From positions 1 through 64,000 of the forward strand of contig CAKSSR010000001.1 of the NCBI GenBank assembly GCA_934489735.1: a DNA stretch of 64,000 nucleotides, given 5' to 3'. The DNA is from an uncultured Eubacteriales bacterium. Lineage in GTDB: Bacteria > Bacillota > Clostridia > Oscillospirales > Acutalibacteraceae. A model generated the notes under the pieces. It did not search any database. It had not been told where the DNA came from and was given only the letters and a program-made list of their open reading frames with translations. The position numbers were made by a program, and so were the translations under genes. Below, piece after piece: positions 14,468 to 23,408 of the stretch; within the stretch, counting starts at the first letter, position 1, and each line of letters opens with the position of its first letter.

Positions 14468-14593
14468 TTATATATTTTCTTGATATTCTGCATTGCTTTT
14501 TCTTACTTTTCTTTTTGCTGTTCCTGCACATTCAAATAGTTTAGTTCTTTGTTTGTTGCTAGGACAGAGCATTACTTTGAATGTTTTAATCAT
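14468..14593 (-). pseudogene. tnpB: TnpB stub (internally deleted IS607 tnpB)
   Basis: 41 codons. The first ~26 residues (MIKTFKVMLCPSNKQRTKLF..CAGTA) are a typical TnpB N-terminus (RuvC-like RNA-guided nuclease of IS elements). Then the frame passes into a basic stretch KRKVRKSNAEYQENI and stops. The usual ~350-400 residues, including all RuvC catalytic residues and the zinc finger, are missing. The start overlaps the tnpA stop by 8 nt, the normal IS607 arrangement. It cannot be a nuclease. Confidence 0.8.
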
Positions 14594-15185
14594 CTTCTGT
14601 AAGCTCCTTTATCATCTTTTTAATTTTATTTCCCCTTTGCATTTTACAACTAAACACAGTTATAATCTGCACTAAGTCTTCCACAAGTTCTTTTTGTTCT
14701 GTTTTTTCTGTGGTATCTGCAACTTCTATTTTACAATCATATAAATCTGCTAAGTATTCTATCATTTCAAACCCAAATCGCATTAATCTATCCTTGTACA
14801 GAATTACAACTTTTGATATGCTTCTGTTTGCCATCCCTTTTATTATTTCCTGCAAACCTTTCCGTTTATAATTTATTCCTGAACCTATATCAGATATTAT
14901 TTCAAAAGGTTTTCCTTGTGCAAGAAGATATGTCTGCATATTGGCAATCTGTCTTTCTAAGTCATCTTTTTGCTTATCTGAACTCACCCTACAGTATCCT
15001 ACTGTTTTACCTTCCTTTTTTATAGGTCTATTTAAAAGTTGATTTAAGTCATCTTCTGAATAATAACGATAACCACTAGGACTCGTATGATGTGGTTTTA
15101 ATTTTCCTAACCTATCCCAATTCCTTAATGTTTGAGCAGTTACCCCTAATATTTCTGTCATTTCACGTACTGTGTAATATTTCAT
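14586..15185 (-). CDS. tnpA: IS607-family serine recombinase TnpA
   Basis: 199 aa from the ATG at 15185, which follows GAGGCG; an upstream ATG at 15203 is less likely. N-terminal MerR-like helix-turn-helix (KYYTVREMTEILGVTAQTLRNWDRLGKL, cited in part), then a small serine-resolvase domain: GYCRVSSDKQKDDLERQ carries the catalytic Ser, then DIGSGINYKRKGLQ and ILYKDRLMRFGFEMIE. It looks full length and intact, so it could still move this element or related ones in trans. It catalyses cut-and-paste with little target specificity. Confidence 0.93.
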   Translation of the reverse strand: MKYYTVREMTEILGVTAQTLRNWDRLGKLKPHHTSPSGYRYYSEDDLNQLLNRPIKKEGKTVGYCRVSSDKQKDDLERQIANMQTYLLAQGKPFEIISDIGSGINYKRKGLQEIIKGMANRSISKVVILYKDRLMRFGFEMIEYLADLYDCKIEVADTTEKTEQKELVEDLVQIITVFSCKMQRGNKIKKMIKELTEDD

Positions 15186-15203
15186 TTTTATCGCCTCATA
15201 CAA

Positions 15204-15212
15204 ATTATAACA
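15204..15212 (-). promoter_or_regulatory. Extended -10 promoter of tnpA
   Basis: Minus strand TG-T-TATAAT just upstream of the tnpA ribosome binding site. The start site would lie very close to the start codon. Confidence 0.4.
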
Positions 15213-15300
15213 TATTACATTGTAAAAGCCAATAGATGTTTTATGACTTTTGGTACTTCTATTTTAACTGCTAAAAGCCTCTTTCCTAAACTTATATATG

Positions 15301-16494
15301 TTAATTTATGATGGCTTCTATAAGCTTTAATATATTTTCGCTTGATTTGGATTTATCAAAGTTTTCACAACATGTTTTCATGTGACCAAGTTTAGATGAA
15401 TCGGATAATAATTCTTCTATTATATTGGCACATTCGGGCCCTTTACTTATCTTTACGGCCATATCATTGTTTATTAAAAAGTCTGCATTTTCTTCTTCTT
15501 GCCCTGGAATAGCATTGAATATAGCCATAGGTAAATTGCATCCAAGTGCTTCAGATACGGTAAGTCCCCCTGGTTTAGTTATGATTAAGTCAGATGCATG
15601 CATGTATTTTTCAACTTCATTAGTGAAAAACAACAATTTTGTTGGTTTGTTTTTAATAGGTTTTATTATTGCGTCTTTGATTTTCTTAATCTCTCTTAAG
15701 TATTTGTTCTGCTGTTCTTCTTCATTCTGGTCAGATATAATTTTATCAAATGCATCATATAGTTTTTGATTCCTTCCAGTAATTATTATTAATTGAAAGT
15801 CTAAGTCTATATTTACTATGTTTTTATATATTTTCATTATGTCTGACACTCCGAAGCTACCTGCCATTACCAAAATAGTAGGGATCTTTGGATTTAAACC
15901 TAATTCTCTTAAAATTAAGTCCTTATCGTGCTTAGTATAGAATGAAGGATCAATTGGAATGCCAAATGGATGGATACTTTCTCTCTTTGCGCCCATTTCG
16001 ACCATTAAATCTATCATGTCTTCATTTGCAACTATGTATTCGTTTACATGTTTATTAATCCAAGTCCTGTGCGGAGCGTAATCGGTTAATATACATACTA
16101 AAGGAATGTCAATAAGTTTTTGTTCTTTTAAATTTGATATCATTTCAGTTGAAAATGGGTGAGTGGTTATTACGATATTTGGTTTAAATTCTTCGATCAA
16201 CGGTAATAGTTTCTTACTGAAGAAATTATTAAATGAAACTACGAAGGAATTTAATGGAGTTTCTTTGTTTGAAGAATTGTAAACTGCACCGAATAGATTA
16301 GGAGTCTTTCTTACCATTTGAACATATCCTTCAGTGACAGTTTTGTTTAGTATTGGATTGATATAAGCTAAAGTGTCTACAATATCAACGACTGCATTTT
16401 CATAGTTGTCGGTGATATAAGACTTAAGTGCGGAAGATGCTCTCATATGACCACCACCCGTTGAAGCTGACAATATTAAAATTCTAGGTTCCAT
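15301..16494 (-). CDS. GT28 diacylglycerol glycosyltransferase (MGDG synthase/UgtP-like)
   Basis: 397 aa. N-terminal ILSASTGGGHMRASSAL is the signature of the MGDG synthase/UgtP group, whose members add glucose or galactose from UDP-sugar to diacylglycerol at the membrane. The C-terminal nucleotide-sugar site is KPGGLTVSEAL, followed by PGQEEENADFL. It probably makes glycolipid or the lipoteichoic acid anchor. The UDP-glucose supplier galU lies elsewhere in the window. Oddly, the only good ribosome binding site (AAAGGAG, 16545-16539) is about 45 nt before the ATG, with a GCTACT/AGTAGC stem between. Confidence 0.9.
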   Translation of the reverse strand: MEPRILILSASTGGGHMRASSALKSYITDNYENAVVDIVDTLAYINPILNKTVTEGYVQMVRKTPNLFGAVYNSSNKETPLNSFVVSFNNFFSKKLLPLIEEFKPNIVITTHPFSTEMISNLKEQKLIDIPLVCILTDYAPHRTWINKHVNEYIVANEDMIDLMVEMGAKRESIHPFGIPIDPSFYTKHDKDLILRELGLNPKIPTILVMAGSFGVSDIMKIYKNIVNIDLDFQLIIITGRNQKLYDAFDKIISDQNEEEQQNKYLREIKKIKDAIIKPIKNKPTKLLFFTNEVEKYMHASDLIITKPGGLTVSEALGCNLPMAIFNAIPGQEEENADFLINNDMAVKISKGPECANIIEELLSDSSKLGHMKTCCENFDKSKSSENILKLIEAIIN

Positions 16495-16767
16495 TATTAA
16501 TCAACATTGCTACTTTTTAAATATGCTTTTAGTAGCTTCTCCTTTCACCTTGTTTTACTTTAATTATGCTGATTCATACATTTAAGTTATTGTAAATTAT
16601 ATCTTATTTATTTATGGACGTCAAGTCTAATAAAATTTTAATATAAATTAAAGGTTTTGTATAATAAAAAATGATTCAAAAAGCTATGGAAAGGGGAAGA
16701 GGAGGGTAATAAATATTAATTCTTTGGGATTAATTTGTAATCAGTCTCACAGAATTATGTCAAAATA

Positions 16768-17682
16768 TTAAATATTATTACGTAAACATCTAACAAACGC
16801 TGGATTTGAATATGTTTTTGCTAATTCATCTGCATCAGCTTCACTCTTACCTTGGTCTATTTTTGTTATATACATGTGCATATATGAATGGCTTTTACCT
16901 TGTTCAATTTTGTTTACATAGAAATGAGTTTTCGCTCTTAATTGTAATTCATTTCTTGCTAATATTTCTCTCTTTACTTTAGTTCTTTCCGCAATAAAAA
17001 CATCAGGATCTGAATATATTGCTCTCAAACGTTCAATTTCGTCTACGTGCGATCGATCAAGATCTAAATATTCTTTCATATATATCCAAGCATACAAACT
17101 TGCAAAAGTACTATTACCAGTTGCTGATAGTTCTTTATTGAATATTTCTACATAATCTCTAGATAGAAATATATCATCTAGATCTATATGGACTAATCTT
17201 GAGTATAAAGTTGCTGATATGATATCCTTGTACGTCACCATTTCTTCGTCATATGTTTTTGCAAAACGTTTTGAGAAACTTTTCCCAAATGCTTTATCAA
17301 TTGTATTAATTAGTGCATACCTATATGAACGTTCAAAGTTCCTAGATCTAATAAATTCTTTTACAAATAATTCATTCATTAGACCTTTTTCTTCTTCTGT
17401 TAAATCCAATACTTTAAATGCATGATAATATTTATAAATTATATTGTCAATCGGACTGTATGCTGATACTTTAAATAATTCTTCAAAAGTTCTTTGATCC
17501 TTGCAATTTAGATCTTTAAACAGATTAATATTTGAAACATATTGATAATAAATATTTGCTATGGGTGGGCTTATGGGTTGACCTGACATATAATTTGTTT
17601 CCATTGCATGGGCAGAAGTTCCTAAGCTAAGGGCAGATATTGCAATACATAATGAAACTTTAATTGTTTTATAAAAATTCAT
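16768..17682 (-). CDS. Unknown secreted protein
   Basis: 304 aa. Clear signal peptide (KTIKVSLCIAISALSLG, likely cleaved after SAHA near residue 26) and no further TM segments, so it should be exported. The rest is predicted helical with many charged and aromatic residues. Near the C-terminus two adjacent ~16-residue units resemble each other (YVNKIEQGKSHSYMHM and YITKIDQGKSEADADE). Such Y-x-x-x-I-x-Q-GKS repeats look like tandem repeats of extracellular or host-associated proteins, but I can assign no family. The start follows a GGAGGTAAAATT site. Monocistronic. Confidence 0.75.
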   Translation of the reverse strand: MNFYKTIKVSLCIAISALSLGTSAHAMETNYMSGQPISPPIANIYYQYVSNINLFKDLNCKDQRTFEELFKVSAYSPIDNIIYKYYHAFKVLDLTEEEKGLMNELFVKEFIRSRNFERSYRYALINTIDKAFGKSFSKRFAKTYDEEMVTYKDIISATLYSRLVHIDLDDIFLSRDYVEIFNKELSATGNSTFASLYAWIYMKEYLDLDRSHVDEIERLRAIYSDPDVFIAERTKVKREILARNELQLRAKTHFYVNKIEQGKSHSYMHMYITKIDQGKSEADADELAKTYSNPAFVRCLRNNI

Positions 17683-17822
17683 AATTTTACCTCCAATAAT
17701 TTGATTTCTGATCTATTGTACCACAAAATGGTCGTTAATAAATAAATTTAACGAAATCTTAACAATTAAAATTAATTAGTTATAGAATAGGTTTTGTATA
17801 ATTTTAAAACAAAATAAAAATA

Positions 17823-17851
17823 TTGATTCAACAAATAGAATTTGATATCAT
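17823..17851 (+). promoter_or_regulatory. Promoter of the first NUDIX gene
   Basis: TTGATT (17823-17828), 17-nt spacer, TATCAT (17846-17851), with TG at 17843-17844 giving an extended -10. Confidence 0.6.
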
Positions 17852-17893
17852 AGAATAACAAAATCTAAATAAAATTATAAAGAGGTGGTTTCA

Positions 17894-18328
17894 TTGAAAC
17901 AAGAAAAATCATGCGGAGCTGTACTTTTTACAAAGGAAAGTGATAATTTGAAGGTAATTCTTATAAATCTAGTCAATGGAGGGCATTGGTCATTTCCTAA
18001 AGGACATGTTGAGGGAAATGAAAGCGAAACTGAAACTGCATTGAGAGAGATAAGAGAAGAAACAGGGTTAGACAAAGTAAATTTAATCAATGACTTCAGA
18101 ATGTCAACAAAATACAGCCCCAAGGAAGGAGTAGTTAAAGAAGTTATTTATTTTATTGCAACAGTTAGCAATCCTGATACAATAAAAATTCAGAAAGAAG
18201 AAGTAAATAGATATATAATTTGTGATATAAATGAAGCTTTAGATACAATTACTTATGAAAATGATAAAAAAATACTATCCAGTGCCATAGATTATATAAA
18301 TGGGCATAAAGATATTATAGACTGGTAA
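17894..18328 (+). CDS. NUDIX hydrolase, Ap4A-hydrolase-like
   Basis: 144 aa from TTG at 17894, set by AGAGGTGG at 17881-17888; a GTG at 17885 lies inside that site. The start KQEKSCGAVLFT and the NUDIX box GHVEGNESETETALREIREETGL (cited in part; G-x5-E-x7-REUxEExGU complete) fit the diadenosine tetraphosphatase branch. GHWSFPKGH just before the box is also typical of this group. Likely cleaves Ap4A or other dinucleoside polyphosphates; substrate not proven. Separate promoter from fakA. Confidence 0.88.
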   Translation: MKQEKSCGAVLFTKESDNLKVILINLVNGGHWSFPKGHVEGNESETETALREIREETGLDKVNLINDFRMSTKYSPKEGVVKEVIYFIATVSNPDTIKIQKEEVNRYIICDINEALDTITYENDKKILSSAIDYINGHKDIIDW

Positions 18329-18348
18329 ATACCTTGGAATTTGTAAAC

Positions 18349-18377
18349 TTGACAAATAATATATGCTTTTGTATAAT
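18349..18377 (+). promoter_or_regulatory. Promoter of the fakA-like gene
   Basis: TTGACA (18349-18354), 17-nt spacer, TATAAT (18372-18377): full consensus. The leader is about 115 nt. Confidence 0.8.
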
Positions 18378-18498
18378 TATTAGGTAAGTTTTTTGAGTCA
18401 ATAAGCTTGTTTGAGCAATTTGACATCGAAAAGAGACTTGATCATCATGATATTTAGAAATGAATGATTCATTTAATATAGGTAAGGAGCGTTTTAAA

Positions 18499-20142
18499 TT
18501 GATAAATGGAAATACTTTAAAAAATGCGATGATATCTGGAACTAATAACATATGCAAAAATAGGCTATCTGTAGATAAGCTTAATATCTTTCCAGTGCCT
18601 GATGGGGACACAGGTACAAATATGTCAATGACAATGAAATCATGTGCTGAAGCATTATCTGAAATAAGTGAGCAATCTGTATCAAAGATGGCAAATAAAA
18701 TATCTTCTTTATTAATAAGAGGTTCTAGAGGAAATTCAGGGGTAATATTATCTAAGTTATTTCAAGGATTTGCAAGCGGACTTAATGATATAGAAGAAGC
18801 AAGTGGAAGCGATTTAGCAAGAGCATTAGGAGCTGGAGTTGATTCAGCTTATGGTGCAGTTATGAAACCAACAGAAGGAACTATGTTAACAGTAGCGAGA
18901 GTTGCTTTCGAAAAAGGATTATCTGCATCTGTTACAAACTCTGATCCAATATTTGTTTGGGAAGAAGTATGCAAGGGAGCCAACGAAGCATTAGAATCGA
19001 CGCCGGAATTACTTCCAGTTTTAAAGAAAGCAGGCGTAGTAGATGCAGGAGGTAAGGGTCTGGTAACAATATTTGAGGGTATGCTATCGGTATTTAGGGA
19101 TGCACATATCATAGAGAACGAAGAGGTATCGCAGGAAATTGAAGATGACGACGATTTTAGAAACGCTACTATGGCCTTTGATGAAGAAATTAATTTTACT
19201 TATTGTACGGAACTTACTATTAATAAAGAGAATGAAAACAAACCAGAGGCATTGAGAGCTTACTTAGAAAAAATAGGCGATTGCGTTTTAGTAGTAGATG
19301 ATAATGAAATAATAAAGGTACACGTTCATACAGATAACCCAGGGAGTGCAATCAGCAAAGCGTTGGAATTTGGCAGTTTGATAGCTGTAAAGGTAGAGAA
19401 CATGCGTCAGCAAAATAAGACGATTTTAAACAATCTTGAAGTAAAATCTAAGGAAAAGTTAGAATTTGCTGAACCAGTTGAAGACGTTGGCTTTGTTGCA
19501 GTTGCAGCTGGTGAAGGAGTAATAAGTCTATTTTCAGATTTGGGATGCAGCAATGTAATAACAGGTGGCCAGACGATGAATCCGAGCACAGATGACATAC
19601 TAGAGGCAGTATTAGCTACTCCTGCTAAGGTTGTATATGTCTTCCCGAACAATAAGAATATATTACTTTCTGCAAAGCAAGCTGCAACGTTGGTCAAAGA
19701 CAGGACAGTGGCGGTAATTCCTACGAATACAATTCCTGAAGGTATGACTGCTTTACTGGCATACGACGGCAATCTAAGTTTTGAAGAGAATTTCAATGCA
19801 ATGACAGAGGCAGCAGCAAAAATTAAGACAGGTCAAATAACTTTTGCCGCAAGGAACTCAGAGTTTTACGGATTTAAGATTAAAGAGAATGACATATTAT
19901 CATTTGAAAACGGAAAGCTTGTACACGTGGACAAAGACAAGATCAAATCATTGATAAAACTTGTTAAATTGATGACAAATAGGAAATCTGAGTTTGTAAC
20001 TGTTATTTACGGGGCAGATGTGACTGAGGAAGAGGCAAACAGAGCTCACGATTTGTTGAAATCTAAGATCAATTCTCACATAGATGTAACAATGATAAAA
20101 GGAAATCAACCGGTTTATTATTTTATAGTATCAGTTGAATAG
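18499..20142 (+). CDS. fakA: DAK2-domain protein, fatty acid kinase FakA/YloV-like
   Basis: 547 aa from TTG at 18499, preceded by AAGGAG at 18483-18488 and matching the usual family start (x-INGxTLKNAMISGxNN). An ATG at 18460 lacks a site. The N-terminal DhaL/DAK2 kinase domain has NIFPVPDGDTGTNMSMT (Mg-ATP aspartates), GSRGNSGVILSKLFQG and DAGGKGL; a central and a C-terminal domain follow. FakA phosphorylates fatty acids carried by FakB (DegV) proteins for phospholipid synthesis. The neighbour recG 24 nt downstream is the classic yloV-recG order. Confidence 0.9.
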   Translation: MINGNTLKNAMISGTNNICKNRLSVDKLNIFPVPDGDTGTNMSMTMKSCAEALSEISEQSVSKMANKISSLLIRGSRGNSGVILSKLFQGFASGLNDIEEASGSDLARALGAGVDSAYGAVMKPTEGTMLTVARVAFEKGLSASVTNSDPIFVWEEVCKGANEALESTPELLPVLKKAGVVDAGGKGLVTIFEGMLSVFRDAHIIENEEVSQEIEDDDDFRNATMAFDEEINFTYCTELTINKENENKPEALRAYLEKIGDCVLVVDDNEIIKVHVHTDNPGSAISKALEFGSLIAVKVENMRQQNKTILNNLEVKSKEKLEFAEPVEDVGFVAVAAGEGVISLFSDLGCSNVITGGQTMNPSTDDILEAVLATPAKVVYVFPNNKNILLSAKQAATLVKDRTVAVIPTNTIPEGMTALLAYDGNLSFEENFNAMTEAAAKIKTGQITFAARNSEFYGFKIKENDILSFENGKLVHVDKDKIKSLIKLVKLMTNRKSEFVTVIYGADVTEEEANRAHDLLKSKINSHIDVTMIKGNQPVYYFIVSVE

Positions 20143-20166
20143 AGTTGGATTAGAAAGGAATATTTA

Positions 20167-22215
20167 ATGGCTTCTTTGTTTAATCAAAGTATAATTAATC
20201 TAAAGGGCGTCGGTGGTAAAAGAGCATTACTTTTTGAAAAAATAGGAGTGCATACTATTGGCGCACTTCTATATTATTATCCAAGGGGATATGAGGATTT
20301 AAGTAATCCAATAGATATAGCATCAGCGCAGGTTGAATCAATATGCTGTATAAAAGGAAAAGTTATATCTGACGTTACGTCCTTCACGATAAGAAAAGGA
20401 TTATCGATTCAGAATTTAAAGATTTCTGATGATTATAGACATCTATGTGTCACATTTTTTAACAATCCATTCATAATTGACAGATTGAAGAAGTTTGATG
20501 AGTATTTATTTTATGGCAAGGTGACAGTGAGAAATGGCATGAAACAAATGGTTGCACCAAGTATATATTCTGTGGACGAATTTAAAGCTATGAGACCAAT
20601 ATATAAGGAAACTAAAGGCCTGAATTCAAAAGTTATAATGTCTGCTATAAAAAATGCAATCAGCATGATACCATTAGACATAAAGGAACCAATTCCAGAT
20701 AAAATAAGGGAAAAGTATAACATCCCGACGTTAAGATTTGCCATTGAGAACATACATTTTCCAAAGGATAGAGAATCTTTAGAATTGGCAAAGAAATATT
20801 TTGCATTTGAAGAGTTTTTTGCATTACAATTAGGAATTTTATCATTAAAGGCATATAAAAAACAAAAGAACTTTCACGTGATGGGCAAGGATTATACAAG
20901 AGAATACTTAGACTCATTACCATTTAAACCGACTAAGGCACAAGAAAGGGTTGTAAAGGAATGCATTAAGGATATGAAAAACAAAGAATGCATTATGAAC
21001 AGATTGATACAAGGAGACGTCGGGGCAGGAAAAACAGCCGTAATGGCAGCAGTGAGTTACAATGTGGTAAGGAATGGATCACAAGTGGCTATAATGGTAC
21101 CAACAGAAGTCTTAGCAAAGCAGCATTTTGAATTCTTGAGCAATACTTTATCAAAGTTTGATATAAATGTGGCTTGTTTAGTCGGATCGATTCCAGAATC
21201 AAAGAAAAAGAAAATTAGAGAAGAGTTACTTAATGGAACCATAGACATTTTAGTTGGAACCCATGCTATTATATCGGATAACGTAAAGTTTGATAAATTG
21301 TCTTTAGTAGTAACTGATGAGCAACATAGATTTGGAGTCATGCAAAGAACAAAATTGCTGCAAAAGGGAGACAGACCACATACGCTTGTAATGTCTGCTA
21401 CACCTATACCAAGGACTTTGTCTTTTATTATATATGGCGATCTTGATATATCTATATTGGATGAATTACCACCTGGACGTAAAAAAATAGACACTTTTTG
21501 CATATCAAGTAATAAAAAGAAAAAAGCTTTCTCATTATTGAAAGAGAAAGTAAACTTAGGTCAGCAAGGATATATAGTATGCCCAGTGATAGATAGTGAA
21601 GATGATAGTCTAGTATCAATTAAGAATTATATGGAAGAAATAAGAAATGATTATTTTCATGATTATAATATAGAATGTATTTATGGCTCTATGAAATCAA
21701 GTGAAAAAGAATATGTTATGCAAAGATTTATAGACAAAAAAATAGATATATTGGTTTCAACTACTGTCATCGAAGTGGGAATAAACGTCCCTAATGCTAC
21801 TGTTATGATAATCGAAAATGCTGAAAGATTTGGTCTTTCACAACTTCATCAACTGAGAGGAAGAATTGGTAGAGGAAAAGAAGAATCTTTTTGTATTTTG
21901 ATATCAGATACTAAGAATATTGAAACAATTAGAAGACTTAAGGTTATATCAGATAACAACGACGGCTTTAAAATAGCTGACGAAGACCTGAAATTAAGAG
22001 GCCCGGGTGACTTCTTTGGAGAAAGACAACATGGAATGCCAATACTTAGAATATCTAATATATCTGATAATATTGACTTACTAATGAATGCTAAATGCGA
22101 GGCGGAAGCAATATTAAATGAGGATTGTAATCTAGAAGAAGAAAAAAATAAACGACTCAAAGCTCTGTTGATCCGATTATATGGAAAAACATTTGCTGAA
22201 CTTAAGTCGTTTTAA
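20167..22215 (+). CDS. recG: ATP-dependent DNA helicase RecG
   Basis: 682 aa. Superfamily 2 helicase that regresses stalled forks and migrates branched DNA. N-terminal wedge/OB region (LKGVGGKRALLFEKIGVHTIGALLYYYPRGYED, cited in part), Walker A GDVGAGKTAVM, DEQH box in VTDEQHRFGVMQR, motif III MSATPIPRTL, motifs V and VI TTVIEVGINVPNATVM and HQLRGRIGRG, and the C-terminal RGPGDFFGERQHG. Length is normal. Ends 6 nt before the convergent gene at 22222; no terminator is evident between them. Confidence 0.96.
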   Translation: MASLFNQSIINLKGVGGKRALLFEKIGVHTIGALLYYYPRGYEDLSNPIDIASAQVESICCIKGKVISDVTSFTIRKGLSIQNLKISDDYRHLCVTFFNNPFIIDRLKKFDEYLFYGKVTVRNGMKQMVAPSIYSVDEFKAMRPIYKETKGLNSKVIMSAIKNAISMIPLDIKEPIPDKIREKYNIPTLRFAIENIHFPKDRESLELAKKYFAFEEFFALQLGILSLKAYKKQKNFHVMGKDYTREYLDSLPFKPTKAQERVVKECIKDMKNKECIMNRLIQGDVGAGKTAVMAAVSYNVVRNGSQVAIMVPTEVLAKQHFEFLSNTLSKFDINVACLVGSIPESKKKKIREELLNGTIDILVGTHAIISDNVKFDKLSLVVTDEQHRFGVMQRTKLLQKGDRPHTLVMSATPIPRTLSFIIYGDLDISILDELPPGRKKIDTFCISSNKKKKAFSLLKEKVNLGQQGYIVCPVIDSEDDSLVSIKNYMEEIRNDYFHDYNIECIYGSMKSSEKEYVMQRFIDKKIDILVSTTVIEVGINVPNATVMIIENAERFGLSQLHQLRGRIGRGKEESFCILISDTKNIETIRRLKVISDNNDGFKIADEDLKLRGPGDFFGERQHGMPILRISNISDNIDLLMNAKCEAEAILNEDCNLEEEKNKRLKALLIRLYGKTFAELKSF

Positions 22216-22221
22216 AATATT

Positions 22222-22605
22222 TTAATATTCAGTTGAATCGTCATTATCTTTTGCAATTATTTTAGCTAAGAAAATAATGATATTATATAAAGTCTTTTCA
22301 AAATCAGCCTCTTCATTCTCACTAGAGTCTGCATTTTTACATAAATTTTTATATATTTCCTCATAAAAAGCTTGCATTGATTTGATCTCAGTTATAGGGA
22401 AGTTAGAAATCTCAAACTCGCTTAACAGCGGTGATTCAATTAATTCAGTATTGCTACAATGCTTTATTAATCTTTCTTTATATTCTTGAATTTTATCTTG
22501 AGGAATAAAGCTTAATGGATCATCCTTATCTTTACCTATACTTGAGATTACTTTATTACATAGATTCTCAATTTTTGTAATGTCAAAATATAATCTGTCT
22601 AACAT
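22222..22605 (-). CDS. Unknown small acidic protein
   Basis: 127 aa with an excellent AAAGGAGG site 8 nt before the ATG. Predicted helical and soluble, with no signal peptide or TM segment. It contains MLDRLYFDITKIENLCNKVI near the start and an acidic C-terminus ending AKDNDDSTEY. I do not recognise the family. It stands alone on the minus strand, convergent with recG and divergent from the ISAs1 relic. Confidence 0.65.
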   Translation of the reverse strand: MLDRLYFDITKIENLCNKVISSIGKDKDDPLSFIPQDKIQEYKERLIKHCSNTELIESPLLSEFEISNFPITEIKSMQAFYEEIYKNLCKNADSSENEEADFEKTLYNIIIFLAKIIAKDNDDSTEY

Positions 22606-22819
22606 AGATTACAACCTCCTTTTGTAGTATTATACAATATCTTTACAAGAATATCAACTAAAACTTTTAAATTAAAATATATAATTTTTTGCTAAAAAGT
22701 GTAACAAAATGGTAGCGTGACTTTGCATTTGGATTGTATTATTCACGGTCGCTTCACAAAAAATAGAAAAATGGGATCAAAGTATGATACAATAGAAAAA
22801 AAAAATCAAGGGGAAGATA

Positions 22820-23290
22820 ATGTCAGATCCAAGATATCAGGGATATGTAAAGCATAAATTAAGTAATATGATGACGTTTGCCAATAATAAATAAGCTTTT
22901 TTAAAGAAGGGACTTGGGATGGAGAAGATACCATCAAAGCCAAAACAAAGATCCTCAACACTTTTAACACTTTTAACAATGACAGCATATTCAACGGAGT
23001 CGTTTTAGAAAAGGAAAAGATACGGGAGAAAACCGATGAGATACCAGTATTTCAAGAAATGTTTGGATAATTAAAGACAAAAGGCAAGACAATAACAGCA
23101 GATGCAATGTATTACATTATGAAAGGGCAATAGAGAAAGAAAATCGAAAGAGTCTGTACAAGGAATAAAAATAAAGCGATTGAAGAGACTAGCGATTATA
23201 TTTCCAATTCAAAGGCCTCTACAAAAAAATCACTTGCTATCTTAAGAAAACATTGGAAGATTGAAAGCATGGTACTGGATATTGACTTAT
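22820..23290 (+). pseudogene. ISAs1-family transposase remnant
   Basis: Reading the plus strand gives a start with DPRYQGYVKHKL (ISAs1 N-terminal motif) that stops at 22892. Then a single frame interrupted by stops contains EKTDEIPVFQEMFG-stop-LKTKGKTITADAMYY (the EIPxFQE...TVTADAM region around the second catalytic Asp), another stop, and YISNSKASTKKSLAILRKHWKIES-VLDI, the ISAs1 C-terminal HW-IEN-VLDV region. Large parts are missing. This fills the 780-nt gap before ruvC. Confidence 0.75.
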
Positions 23291-23340
23291 TTCTTGTATT
23301 CGAATTTATAAAACGAGCCTGTTATATTATTTTGTTTTCA

Positions 23341-23369
23341 TTGATATTTTGCCAGATGTAGTATATAAT
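23341..23369 (+). promoter_or_regulatory. ruvCAB promoter
   Basis: TTGATA (23341-23346), 17-nt spacer, TATAAT (23364-23369), about 40 nt before the ruvC start and downstream of the ISAs1 relic. Confidence 0.75.
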
Positions 23370-23408
23370 AATCATTGGATTTATTATAAATTTATTAGGG
23401 GTAGAAAA

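Larger units (their letters stand above)
14340..15300 (-). mobile_element. IS607-family insertion sequence, tnpB gutted
   Basis: Contains an apparently intact serine-recombinase tnpA, a tnpB reduced to 41 codons that overlaps the tnpA stop as in intact elements, and a structured right end. Exact termini cannot be set because IS607 elements lack inverted terminal repeats and target duplications; the limits given are approximate. It sits between the glycosyltransferase gene and the DUF896 gene. Confidence 0.75.

Noticed and set aside
22806..22994. 62-codon minus-strand frame over the ISAs1 relic
   Set aside because: Antisense shadow of the transposase remnant, no ribosome site.
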